Shown piece by piece: positions 46,508 through 55,213 of a stretch of DNA of 64,000 bases. The notes beneath the pieces are model-generated. The model did not search any database. It saw only the letters and a program-made list of their open reading frames with translations, and was not told the DNA's origin. Origin of the DNA: Shinella sp. H4-D48 (lineage in GTDB: Bacteria > Pseudomonadota > Alphaproteobacteria > Rhizobiales > Rhizobiaceae); NCBI RefSeq assembly GCF_022637395.1, contig NZ_CP093338.1:496001-560000 (forward strand), given 5' to 3'. How positions within the stretch are numbered: position 1 is the stretch's first letter; each line of letters opens with the position of its first letter. The translations under genes were made by a program, and so were the position numbers.

Positions 46508-47287
46508 ATGGGCAAGCCACTATCCATTCTCTCACTTCAGGGAATCTGCGCCTACTACGGCGAGCTACAGGCTCTCTTCGACATCGATCTCGATCTGACT
46601 CAGGGCGATATCCTGGCACTTATCGGAGCAAACGGCGCTGGAAAGTCGACGCTGCTGCGCACGCTCACCGGATTGACCACGGTCGGGGGCAAGACACGGC
46701 TGACTGGACGAATGGCCTTCGAAGGCCAGCCAATCGAAAGTCTGCCACCCGAGCGGATTGTTGAAATGGGCATCGCTCTCGTGCCGGAAGGCCGAAGGCT
46801 ATTTTCCCGCATGAGCGTCGAGGACAACCTTCTGTGTGGCGCCTACCTGCCGATCTGGCGGCAAGGTGCGCGCCGCAAACTGGACGAAATCTACGCATTG
46901 TTCCCCCGGCTTGCCGAAAGGCGCCGACAGATCGTGACGCAGATGTCCGGCGGCGAGCAGCAGATGGTTGCCATCGGCCGCGCGCTGATGACCTCTCCAC
47001 GTCTGCTGCTGCTCGACGAAGTCTCGCTCGGTCTGTCGCCTGCCGCTGTCGAAGAGCTTTACGGCAATCTTCAACGGTTGCGCAACGAGCTCACCATCAT
47101 CGTGGTCGAGCAGGATTTGCAACGGGCCATGGGCTTCGCCGGCCGTGCGGCCGTCATGTTGGAAGGCCGTGTCGTCCTTGCCAACGACATCTCAAAGCTA
47201 AGCCGTGAAGAGATCACAACCGCCTATTTCGGCGGTTCTGGCCATGCCAGCCCACAAACCAAGATGCCTGTCCAGGGAGTCCATTGA
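46508..47287 (+). CDS. Branched-chain-type ABC transporter ATP-binding protein (LivF class)
   Basis: The 259-residue ATPase has Walker A GANGAGKST, LVPEGRRLFSRMSVEDNL, signature MSGGEQQMVAIGRAL, Walker B LLLLDEVSLGLSPAA and VVEQDL. It follows LivG by 2 bp and ends 2 bp before the permease start. A short C-terminal tail (GSGHASPQTKMPVQGVH) is extra. Confidence 0.93.
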   Translation: MGKPLSILSLQGICAYYGELQALFDIDLDLTQGDILALIGANGAGKSTLLRTLTGLTTVGGKTRLTGRMAFEGQPIESLPPERIVEMGIALVPEGRRLFSRMSVEDNLLCGAYLPIWRQGARRKLDEIYALFPRLAERRRQIVTQMSGGEQQMVAIGRALMTSPRLLLLDEVSLGLSPAAVEELYGNLQRLRNELTIIVVEQDLQRAMGFAGRAAVMLEGRVVLANDISKLSREEITTAYFGGSGHASPQTKMPVQGVH

Positions 47288-47289
47288 CC

Positions 47290-48210
47290 ATGACGACGGA
47301 GGATTTCTACTGGGCCTTGATCGATCTCGCCAACGGGCTGATGACCGGCGCCACGCTCGGCGGCTATTATGCGCTGATCAGCGTCGGCCTCGCGCTGACA
47401 TTCGGCGTTATGAAGCTGGTGAACTTGTCGCATGGCGACTGGCTGATCGTGGCGGCCTATCTGGCGGTCGTCATTCTCGGCCTTTATCCGGTCTCACCCT
47501 TCTGGGTATTGCTCCCGCTCGTGCCAATGATGTTTGTCATCGGCTACGTCTTGCAGCGCGGTCTTCTCAACCGGGTATCAACATTCGCGGTGGAGCGGCG
47601 CGGCCTCTCGCCGATTATGGCGATGATGCTGCCGCTTCTGATCACCTTCGGCATTTCGACGGTCCTGTCGCAGGCGCTGCAGCTTGTATTCAGCACCAAT
47701 GCCCAGACGATCCGCAACGACTATTCCTTCTCCGCGATCGCGCTGAGCCAAGACCTCAGCATTTCGACGCTGCGCCTGGGTTTTCTTGTTCTTGCCGCCG
47801 TGCTGATCGGGGCACTCGCCCTGTTCATCCAGCGCACACACATTGGCCGTGCGATCCGCGCGACGTCCGACGACGCCGAAATCGCAGCACTGATGGGGAT
47901 GCGCACGGCGCATGTCTATGGCGTCGCCTCCGGCTTGTCCCTGATGTTTGCGGCCTTCGCCGGGTTCATGATCGGAATGTCGCGTTCGTTCCAGCCGTTT
48001 GATGGCCCTCCCTATCTGCTTACGGCCTTCGGCGTCGTCGTCATCGGGGGTCTCGGCTCGCTCGGCGGCTGCTTTCTCGGCGGTATCGTGTTGGGCATCA
48101 CACAGGTCCTGGCCGGCACCTATTTTGGACCAGCCGCCCAACAGCTTGCCGGCTATCTCCTCATTCTTCTCGTACTCGCAGCGCGCCCGCAGGGGCTCTT
48201 CAAGCGATAG
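47290..48210 (+). CDS. Branched-chain-type ABC transporter permease (LivH class)
   Basis: The 306-residue inner-membrane protein has LivH landmarks LTFGVMKLVNLSHGDWLIVA, RTHIGRAIRATSDDAEIAAL and VVVIGGLGSLGGCFLGGIVL, ending AARPQGLFKR. ATG 47290 is used; a TTG two codons earlier overlaps the previous stop. Confidence 0.93.
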   Translation: MTTEDFYWALIDLANGLMTGATLGGYYALISVGLALTFGVMKLVNLSHGDWLIVAAYLAVVILGLYPVSPFWVLLPLVPMMFVIGYVLQRGLLNRVSTFAVERRGLSPIMAMMLPLLITFGISTVLSQALQLVFSTNAQTIRNDYSFSAIALSQDLSISTLRLGFLVLAAVLIGALALFIQRTHIGRAIRATSDDAEIAALMGMRTAHVYGVASGLSLMFAAFAGFMIGMSRSFQPFDGPPYLLTAFGVVVIGGLGSLGGCFLGGIVLGITQVLAGTYFGPAAQQLAGYLLILLVLAARPQGLFKR

Positions 48211-48221
48211 GAACGGTATCC

Positions 48222-49409
48222 ATGGATCTCTCTAACCTATCCGCGATTGGCGCACCCCCTGTCACCACCAACGCCTCGAAATCCGCCCCCTGGAGAATCG
48301 GAGCACTCGTGCTGCTCGCCGCCTTGGTGATCGTTCCTTTGGTGGTGGGAACCGACAGCTATATCGTGCATCTGCTGATGACGGCCTTCATATTCGCCAC
48401 TCTCGGTCACGCCTGGAACCTAATGGCCGGATATGGTGGCATGCTGTCTGTCGGGCAGCAGGTGTTTATCGGGATAGCCGGCTTCTCCGAAGCCATCCTG
48501 ATTTATTATGCCGCCGCACCGCTCGTTGCTGTCTGGATTTTTGCTGGTCTCGTGCCCCTCGCCTTCGCGGCTCTTCTTGTCGCACCCATGGGTATCAGAT
48601 GGCCGCTACGGCGATCGTGGGCGCTTGTCGTTTTCTTCTGTCTTGTCGCAGGATACGAGATCGCCGTGACAGTGAAGCCAGAACTCGACATTTTCGGCGA
48701 TAATTTCACCCGTCGTGCATTTCTGCTGCTGTTCCTGTTCCTCGGAGGCCTGCCGCTGCTGAGGCTGCGCGGCGCCCATTTCGCGATCGCCACATGGCTG
48801 ATCGCCGAGTCCGTCGCAACGATCTTCAGCGGCTGGCCGCTTGCGGGCGCTGGCGGTGGCATGCAAGTCAATGCGGATGTCGACCTGTTGACCCTCTATT
48901 ATCTGGCGCTTGGCCTTGTAGCCGTCGTCACACTCGGCATTTTCCTCTGGATGCGATCCACGTTCGGACTGGCTCTGATGGCGGTGCGCGATGACGAGGA
49001 CGCGGCTGCGAGCAGCGGTATCGACGTCATGCGGATCAAGATGTCGATCTTCCTGATCAGCGCTTTCGTTACTGGGCTGGCGGCCGGGCTCTATTTCATG
49101 GATGCAATGATCATAACGCCGGCATCCGGCTTCTCGATCTCGTGGTCGTCCTATGTGGTGTTCGTGGTCGTTGCCGGAGGTATGGGGACGGTCTCAGGGC
49201 CACTTATCGGCGCAATCGTCTTTGTCGTCGTCGACCGCATCCTTGGCCAGATGTCGGGCCAGGGCCAGCTCGTGCTCGGGCTCATGTCGATTGCCCTGAT
49301 GCTGCTCCTGCCGCAGGGGCTCGCAGGGCTTTTCGGTCGATCCATGCGCCGACGCACCCATCTCATCCCGTTCCTACGCTCACCATCCATTTCAGGAGAA
49401 GGTCAATGA
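48222..49409 (+). CDS. Branched-chain-type ABC transporter permease (LivM class)
   Basis: The 395-residue protein has an extra N-terminal hydrophobic stretch, the LivM region LMAGYGGMLSVGQQVFIGIA and coupling loop RSTFGLALMAVRDDEDAAAS. It is longer than most LivM by an extra membrane part around 110-180. Its stop overlaps the first hydrolase start (ATGA), tying transport and hydrolysis into one operon. Confidence 0.92.
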   Translation: MDLSNLSAIGAPPVTTNASKSAPWRIGALVLLAALVIVPLVVGTDSYIVHLLMTAFIFATLGHAWNLMAGYGGMLSVGQQVFIGIAGFSEAILIYYAAAPLVAVWIFAGLVPLAFAALLVAPMGIRWPLRRSWALVVFFCLVAGYEIAVTVKPELDIFGDNFTRRAFLLLFLFLGGLPLLRLRGAHFAIATWLIAESVATIFSGWPLAGAGGGMQVNADVDLLTLYYLALGLVAVVTLGIFLWMRSTFGLALMAVRDDEDAAASSGIDVMRIKMSIFLISAFVTGLAAGLYFMDAMIITPASGFSISWSSYVVFVVVAGGMGTVSGPLIGAIVFVVVDRILGQMSGQGQLVLGLMSIALMLLLPQGLAGLFGRSMRRRTHLIPFLRSPSISGEGQ

Positions 49410-50287
49410 CAAAACTGTTTGCCGGCTATGAAAGTCAGGCCGCGCTTGACGCCGCCTATGATGTTGAATCATCGGTGCCCGACTTCAGCGTCTATGCCCG
49501 GCAGTTCATGGCAGACAGCGCCGCCGCCGAAGCCGCCATCGCGGACAAGCAATTGGGCATTTCCTATGGCGCCACGCTGATGGAGAACCTTGATCTCTAC
49601 AGGCCGTCACCCGCTCCCACGAAGGCACCCATCTTCATCTTTGTCCATGGTGGCGCCTGGAAATCGCTGACGTCGCGTGTGTTCTCAATGGTTGCACCTG
49701 GGCCGGTCGCAGCCGGCGCCTGCGTCGTCAACGTTACCTACGACCTCTGCCCGACCGTCGAAATGAGCGAGATCGTTCGCCAGGTGCGTGCCGCCGTCGC
49801 CTGGACCTACAGGAATGCCGAGTCTTTCGGAGGTGATCCGGATCGGATCGTCTTGGGCGGACACTCGGCAGGTGGTCATCTGACCGCGACCACGCTCCTG
49901 ACGGACTGGTCACGCTATGGGCTGCCCGACGACATCGTGAAAGCCGGCTTTGCGATCAGCGGGCTGTTCGATTTGACCCCCCTTGCCGAAAGCTTCCTGC
50001 AGCCGGACCTCAGGCTGACCCCGATGGCGGTCCAGGAATACAGCCCGGTCTTCAATGTCCGGAGCGACCTCGCGCCTCTCGCATTGACGTGGGGCGATGC
50101 CGACCCGGAAGCCTTTGCCGGACATTCGCAGCGGCTTGAGGCGGCCTGGAAGGCCGCCGGAAACCGCGCCAGCAGCTTCATTCTACCCCAGGCCAATCAC
50201 TTCGAGGTGCTGGAGGGGTTCAAGACGCCAGACGGACGAATGACGCAGGTGGTCATGGATCTGTTCGAGGGCAAGCTCCCCGATTGA
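49406..50287 (+). CDS. Arylformamidase-like alpha/beta hydrolase, copy 1
   Basis: The 293-residue cytosolic hydrolase has oxyanion motif HGGAW (81-85), nucleophile Ser154 in GGHSAGGHL, Asp231 or Asp233 in WGDADPE and His265 in ANHFEV, the arrangement of kynurenine formamidase (HGGxW) and related carbamate or amide hydrolases. Caggagaagg precedes the ATG, which overlaps the permease stop. It differs from copy 2 at about 31 positions, including Ala84 against Tyr84 in the oxyanion motif, which could change substrate size. Confidence 0.88.
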   Translation: MTKLFAGYESQAALDAAYDVESSVPDFSVYARQFMADSAAAEAAIADKQLGISYGATLMENLDLYRPSPAPTKAPIFIFVHGGAWKSLTSRVFSMVAPGPVAAGACVVNVTYDLCPTVEMSEIVRQVRAAVAWTYRNAESFGGDPDRIVLGGHSAGGHLTATTLLTDWSRYGLPDDIVKAGFAISGLFDLTPLAESFLQPDLRLTPMAVQEYSPVFNVRSDLAPLALTWGDADPEAFAGHSQRLEAAWKAAGNRASSFILPQANHFEVLEGFKTPDGRMTQVVMDLFEGKLPD

Positions 50288-50434
50288 GCGATCATCAGCA
50301 TAGCTGGAATTCCATCAGGGACGACAAGCCGTTCAGCCGGTCGGCAATATGCCGGCCGGCCGGACCTCCTGACAGAGAGGATGCTGAACGTCATTTCTGT
50401 CCCACCTCAACCATTCGCCTTTGGGAGAACGACA

Positions 50435-51316
50435 ATGACACAATTGTTTGCAGGCTATGAGAGTCAGGCAGCGCTTGACGCCGCCTATGACGTCGAGTCG
50501 TCGGTGCCCGACTTCACTGTCTATGCCCGGCAGTTCATGGCAGACAGCGCCGCCGCCGAAGCCGCCATCGCCGACAAGCAATTGGGCGTTTCCTACGGCC
50601 CGACGCTGATGGAGACCCTTGATCTCTACCGACCGTCACCCGCTCCCACGAAGGCGCCGATCTTCATATTTGTCCATGGCGGCTATTGGAAATCGTTGAC
50701 GTCGCGCGTGTTCTCGATGGTTGCGCCTGGGCCGGTCGCAGCCGGCGCCTGCGTCGTCAACGTCACCTATGACCTCTGCCCGACCGTCGAGATCGGCGAG
50801 ATCATTCGCCAGGTGCGCGCTGCCGTTGCCTGGACCTACAGAAACGCCGAATCCTTCGGAGGCGACCCGGATCGGATCGTCATCGGCGGCCATTCCGCCG
50901 GCGGTCATCTGACGGCGACCACGCTCTTGACGGACTGGTCACGCTACGGTCTGCCTGACGATACCGTTAAAGCGGGATTTTCGATCAGCGGGCTCTTCGA
51001 TTTGACCCCCCTTGCCGAAAGCTTCCTGCAGCCGGACCTGAGGCTCACGTCACTATCGGTTCAGGACCATAGCCCGATGTTCAACGTTCGGAAATGCTTT
51101 GCGCCTCTCGCATTGACCTGGGGCGATGCCGACCCGGAAGCCTTCGCCGGGCAATCGCTACGCTTTGAAGCGGCGTGGAAGGCGGTTGGAAATGGCGCGA
51201 GCAGTTTCGTTTTGCCCAACGCCAATCACTTCGAGGTGCTTGAGGGGTTCAAGACCAGCGACGGGCGCATGACGCGCGTTGTAATGGATCTCTTCGAGGG
51301 GAAGCTGCCGGGATAG
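50435..51316 (+). CDS. Arylformamidase-like alpha/beta hydrolase, copy 2
   Basis: This 293-residue paralog of the preceding gene is about 89% identical, with no gaps, so the duplication is recent. It carries the classical HGGYW (81-85), Ser154 and His265. Differences cluster at 205-225 and in the oxyanion loop, while both triads are intact, so both copies look functional. GGGAGAA precedes ATG 50435. It closes the transporter operon and is convergent with the amidotransferase gene. Confidence 0.88.
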   Translation: MTQLFAGYESQAALDAAYDVESSVPDFTVYARQFMADSAAAEAAIADKQLGVSYGPTLMETLDLYRPSPAPTKAPIFIFVHGGYWKSLTSRVFSMVAPGPVAAGACVVNVTYDLCPTVEIGEIIRQVRAAVAWTYRNAESFGGDPDRIVIGGHSAGGHLTATTLLTDWSRYGLPDDTVKAGFSISGLFDLTPLAESFLQPDLRLTSLSVQDHSPMFNVRKCFAPLALTWGDADPEAFAGQSLRFEAAWKAVGNGASSFVLPNANHFEVLEGFKTSDGRMTRVVMDLFEGKLPG

Positions 51317-51491
51317 GGAAAACTGGACTGCTCCTCCAGCCCATGCCGACTGCGTTCGGCACGACCGGCGGCTGGCAGGGTTCCAGACCTTCGAGCGCGA
51401 GTTACATGATCAGGCAGAGGCGCCACACAATTTCGCTGTGGTCCGTCTGTCTGAAACGCCTTGCGAAGAAGCAGCGTCGGGTTGATGGCTC

Positions 51492-52214
51492 TCACCGGCG
51501 GCCCGGCAAGCCGCTTTCCGCAAGAAAGCGGGCAATTGCCTTGCCGATTATATGGTTGTCCAGCGGCTGGTTGAGAGACCGCTTGCCCTTCCGGACCACG
51601 TCGTCGGTGGCGATACCCTGCCGCATCTCACAGAGAGCGTACGAATAATCCCGCTCAAACTCCGGATGTGCCTGAAGTGTGAAGGTCGAACCGTTGTCGT
51701 AGAGAAGACCCGCACACGGCGTGAAAGCCGAGGACAGGACTGTGATCGCGTCGGATGGCGGAACCAACACCTGATCCTGATGGGAGCAAGCGATTGCGAC
51801 CTCGGACGCATCGATCAGACCATTGTCAGGACGGACCTGATAGACATGACGCCCGAGTCCCCAGCCCTTGTCCGTTCTCTGGACAACCCCGCCAAGCGCC
51901 TGAGCGATGATCTGATGACCAAAACACACGCCGACCATAGGCAGGTTTCGGGCGTGTGCGGCACGGATCAGGTCTTCAAGAGCTTTTTTCCAGGGAATTT
52001 CGTCATAGGTTCCGAACATTGAACCCGTGATCAGCAATGCCTCGACGTCATCGATATCAGGAAGATCTTGCCCCTCAACGACGCTGATGACGGCGAATTC
52101 GATGTCCGCCCGATGGGATGCAATCATCGTCTTGAACATGTCGGGCAACGATCCGAAACGGCCGCGGAGGTTGGGCGGTACCATGCCGACTTCCAGGATC
52201 GTGAGTTTCGCCAT
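51492..52214 (-). CDS. Class I glutamine amidotransferase-like protein (AtdA2/TdnT type)
   Basis: The 240-residue protein has the full GATase1 triad: Cys97 in GVCFGHQ, His183 and Glu185 in QAHPEF, and an N-terminal LLITGSMFGTYDEIPW. It has no synthetase domain. In aniline degraders AtdA2/TdnT, of this type, hydrolyses gamma-glutamylanilide back to amine and glutamate, and PuuD does the same job in putrescine breakdown. It accompanies a glutamine-synthetase-like gene and a Rieske dioxygenase on the same strand, though after a terminator. ATG 52214 follows AGAGGAAA. Confidence 0.88.
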   Translation of the reverse strand: MAKLTILEVGMVPPNLRGRFGSLPDMFKTMIASHRADIEFAVISVVEGQDLPDIDDVEALLITGSMFGTYDEIPWKKALEDLIRAAHARNLPMVGVCFGHQIIAQALGGVVQRTDKGWGLGRHVYQVRPDNGLIDASEVAIACSHQDQVLVPPSDAITVLSSAFTPCAGLLYDNGSTFTLQAHPEFERDYSYALCEMRQGIATDDVVRKGKRSLNQPLDNHIIGKAIARFLAESGLPGRR

Positions 52215-52303
52215 TTTGTTTTCCTCTATTGGTGTGCCGGCATGAATATCACCGCCCGTCGAAGCAAGGTTACCGCCTCCGCATGCGAGTGCTCTTCCAC
52301 ATG

Positions 52304-52327
52304 AAAAAGCAACCCTCACGGGTTGCT
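52304..52327 (-). terminator. Intrinsic terminator after the exported hydrolase
   Basis: On the minus strand AGCAACCC-GTGA-GGGTTGCT (8-bp stem, 4-base loop) runs into TTTTT. It lies 16 bp after the stop of the hydrolase at 52343 and before the amidotransferase, which therefore probably needs its own promoter or read-through. Confidence 0.8.
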
Positions 52328-52342
52328 TCCATGGCGAATGCA

Positions 52343-53263
52343 TCACCCCCGCATCATCTGTAGAACCGACTTGGAGACCTCACTGGCGGGATCGTTTAGC
52401 GCCTCCACAACCTCGAAATGGTTTACTGGAAGTTCGAACCTTGCCCTGAGGCTGCCCATCCCTTCCAGTGCGTTTGCGAATTCATTGGATTGACGCTTGA
52501 ACTCGGGGCTTTCGTTGGCGCCGTGAATCACGATAATATTGGATGCGACTTTATCGAGATGCCTCATCGGACTAAGCGCGGCCAACTCCGGGTCGGAAAT
52601 CGTGAGGTATTTCCGTCGCGATGACAGCATGACGGGATACAGATCGTACATCCCGCTCATCGCAACACCACCCTTGATGACGTCCGCGGGCACGTCCCAT
52701 GAAGACCAGTCCGTGGTCAGCAAGACGCCAGCCAGATGCCCGCCGGAGGAATGGCCCGACACGAAGATCTTGTTCGGGTCGCCCCCGAATTTTGCAATGT
52801 TCTTCGCGACCCAGGCCACAGCACGGCGACATTGATCGGCCATCTCCGGCAGGCGCACGGCCGGGATATTGTCGAAATTCAGCGCAATGTAGATACAGCC
52901 GTTTTCAACGAATGTCGGAGCGGGATGCGATGCGTCAGATCGGCTCAGCAGCCGCCAGGTCCCGCCGTGTACGAAGATCATGACCGGCAACTTTTCTGCA
53001 CCGGCAGGCGCGAAGATATCGAGCATCTCTGCCTCGCGCGGGCCATATTGCTCCGTTTTTGGCACGTATCTCTCACGCACCTTGGCACTGTCCGAACTGT
53101 AACGGCCGATGACTTCCTTCGCATTCGGTGCCCAGAAGCTCTGGTCATAGGCCTTGTCAAGAGCTTCCTGAGTGTAGTCCAGGAATACCGTGTCGTTGCT
53201 GCGAGCGGCGGCGGCTGAACAGAGGAGCCCAAGTATAGATGCATTAAATGTACGGCGCTTCAA
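52343..53263 (-). CDS. Alpha/beta hydrolase, arylformamidase-like, predicted exported
   Basis: The 306-residue protein has oxyanion HGGTW (99-103), nucleophile Ser172 in SGHSSGGHL and a His in VNHFEV, and resembles the two hydrolases at 49.4-51.3 kb but only distantly. It starts with TTG 53263, supported by AGGGGAA. Residues 1-21 (MKRRTFNASILGLLCSAAAA) look like a signal, possibly Tat, unlike its cytosolic relatives. It may deacylate or deformylate a substrate before uptake. Confidence 0.82.
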   Translation of the reverse strand: MKRRTFNASILGLLCSAAAARSNDTVFLDYTQEALDKAYDQSFWAPNAKEVIGRYSSDSAKVRERYVPKTEQYGPREAEMLDIFAPAGAEKLPVMIFVHGGTWRLLSRSDASHPAPTFVENGCIYIALNFDNIPAVRLPEMADQCRRAVAWVAKNIAKFGGDPNKIFVSGHSSGGHLAGVLLTTDWSSWDVPADVIKGGVAMSGMYDLYPVMLSSRRKYLTISDPELAALSPMRHLDKVASNIIVIHGANESPEFKRQSNEFANALEGMGSLRARFELPVNHFEVVEALNDPASEVSKSVLQMMRG

Positions 53264-53385
53264 TTTTATTCCCCTTTTTTTTGTTTAAGCAGGTTCATTT
53301 CTCCTTGGTCACAACCATGAAACGATTGTTGGCACCAAGCCACCAGCCCCTGCTTGCCGGCTAGGTTCTGTCCTAAAGCGAAACG

Positions 53386-53428
53386 GCGGTCGTCTTGACG
53401 CACGGGTGCGTTCGACGACCGAACGCCG
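53386..53428. other. Strong hairpin in the gap before the exported hydrolase
   Basis: CGGTCGTC (53388-53395) pairs with GACGACCG (53415-53422), and inside it ACGCA-CGGG-TGCGT forms a second stem, separated by a 3x2 internal loop. There is no clear T-run on the minus strand, so it is more likely an RNA-processing or stability element than a terminator. Confidence 0.55.
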
Positions 53429-53521
53429 CTGGATTTTTCACCCATTGATCGGAAAATTTATTCAGAATCAGATATTTACAAAAATAATCGACATCCGATG
53501 CATTCCGCAGGGTGCGCTGAC

Positions 53522-54565
53522 CTAGAGGTCCAGCACAAGTTTGCGGGTTCTCGAACGCCCGACGCAGATCATCATCGTCCGGTTTGCCTCTCGCTCCTCG
53601 TCGGTGAGCACCGTATCGCGATGATCAGGAAGCCCGGCAAGCACACCCGTCTCGCAGGTGCCGCAATAGCCATCCGAGCAGGAGAAGGACAGTCCTTGGC
53701 GAACGGTGCGGGCGCACTCCAGGATGGTCTGCCCCTTCCCTACGGTGACCGTCGCCCCGGTCTTTCGGAGCTCGACTTCAAAGGCACCATCGACATCACA
53801 CGCCTGTTGTGTCGCATCGTCGTCGCTCGGCGCAATATCCGCCGAAATCGAGATCTCCGCGCGGCCGAAGCGCTCCATATGCAGATGGATCGACGGGCGG
53901 CGCGCCACCTGCGCTGCCAGTGCGTCCATGAGTCCATTCGGACCGCAGGTATAGACAGCGGTTCCGTCAGGAAGGCCATCGATGAGGGCGGCAAGATCGA
54001 GGCTCGTGCCTTCGTCATCGATATGAATTCGGGCCAGATCAGGATCGGTGGGCGCGAGGCTGGCGACGGTCTCCATATAAGCCATCCGGCCGCGAGAGCG
54101 GCCAAGATAGTAGAGCTTCCACGGCTTGCCCTCCTGCTTCAACCGGGCGATCATCGGGAGAATGGGGGTAATGCCGATCCCTCCGGCGACGAAGACGTGT
54201 TGCACGGCAGGTTCCAGAGCGAAGGAGTTCTTCGGCTCGGTGGTAAGGATCGTATCGCCAGGCAGCAGTCTATCGTGAACATACTCGGAGCCGCCACGGC
54301 TCTGTGGTTCACGCAGGATCGCCAGTTCGTAGCTGCGGCCAGGATCGCCTGAGACGATCGAATAGGCGCGCGCCAATCCACCAGGAAGCGCAAGCTCGAT
54401 ATGCGCTCCCGGTTCCCAATCAGGAAGATCCGTCCCGGCAAGGCTCAGCTTCACGACGCCATCGGCCGCAGCCTCCTTGCTTTGCACGGTCAACCGCAGC
54501 CGGAATTTCGGCGCAACCGCGGTTTCTGGGGGCATTCTGGAAGCTGCAGCAGAGGCACTCATCAT
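53522..54565 (-). CDS. Dioxygenase reductase component (VanB/AtdA5 type)
   Basis: The 347-residue electron-transfer protein has a flavin domain (ARAYSIVSGDPG), NAD-binding VFVAGGIGITPILPMI and CGPNGLMDAL, and a C-terminal plant-type [2Fe-2S] ferredoxin with Cys296, Cys301, Cys304 and Cys334. It moves electrons from NAD(P)H to the Rieske oxygenase. It is 6 bp after the beta subunit. Confidence 0.93.
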   Translation of the reverse strand: MMSASAAASRMPPETAVAPKFRLRLTVQSKEAAADGVVKLSLAGTDLPDWEPGAHIELALPGGLARAYSIVSGDPGRSYELAILREPQSRGGSEYVHDRLLPGDTILTTEPKNSFALEPAVQHVFVAGGIGITPILPMIARLKQEGKPWKLYYLGRSRGRMAYMETVASLAPTDPDLARIHIDDEGTSLDLAALIDGLPDGTAVYTCGPNGLMDALAAQVARRPSIHLHMERFGRAEISISADIAPSDDDATQQACDVDGAFEVELRKTGATVTVGKGQTILECARTVRQGLSFSCSDGYCGTCETGVLAGLPDHRDTVLTDEEREANRTMMICVGRSRTRKLVLDL

Positions 54566-54571
54566 CTTATC

Positions 54572-55213
54572 TCACAGCAGGAACGTCATGTTGTGGTGGC
54601 TACGTGGGGCATCGAGCAGACATACGACCTTGCGGTCGATCTTGGTGATCCCGTCTTCTTCGACGAAGACATGTCCCATCCAACCGCTGAAAGTCTGGAT
54701 CTCGTGACCCGCGCGCATCTCCTGAATCAGGAATTGCGAGCGGACCTTCACCTCCGATTTGTTCTCCGACGGCATCCGCACGAAGGCCGTGCTGATATGC
54801 GACGTGTAGGAGGGCGGAAGCTGCGAATAGGCAACGCCGGTACGCAGCCAGACGATGCGGTCACCCAAGCGCCGGCGATCATCAAAGGCGATCGTCACCT
54901 GACGCTGCGGATCGGACCTTACCGGATCGGGCAGATCACCGACAGCCGGAACCCAATAGACGCACTTGCGGCTGTAGAGTTGATACCATCGCTCGAAGGC
55001 ACGGCGGTCGAGCAGCCAGTTTTCCTCGATGATCAGCGCCTCGTAGACATGCCGTTCCGCTTCGCTGAGCAGCGTACCCTTCCCTTCCCATTCGACCATG
55101 TCATTACGCAGCTTGGCGTAATAGGCATCGTCGATATAGGTCGAATCCAGCGTATCGCGCAGAATGTCCTCAAGCGTGAATCCGCCCTGCATCGGGTCTG
55201 TCGTGATGTTCAT
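54572..55213 (-). CDS. Aromatic-ring-hydroxylating dioxygenase beta subunit
   Basis: The 213-residue protein has the SnoaL/NTF2-like beta-subunit fold: YEALIIEENWLLDRRAFERW, LYSRKCVYWVPA, SHISTAFVRMPSENKSEVKV, and RKVVCLLD. It supports the alpha3beta3 oxygenase and has no metal site. ATG 55213 overlaps the alpha stop (ATGA). Confidence 0.92.
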   Translation of the reverse strand: MNITTDPMQGGFTLEDILRDTLDSTYIDDAYYAKLRNDMVEWEGKGTLLSEAERHVYEALIIEENWLLDRRAFERWYQLYSRKCVYWVPAVGDLPDPVRSDPQRQVTIAFDDRRRLGDRIVWLRTGVAYSQLPPSYTSHISTAFVRMPSENKSEVKVRSQFLIQEMRAGHEIQTFSGWMGHVFVEEDGITKIDRKVVCLLDAPRSHHNMTFLL

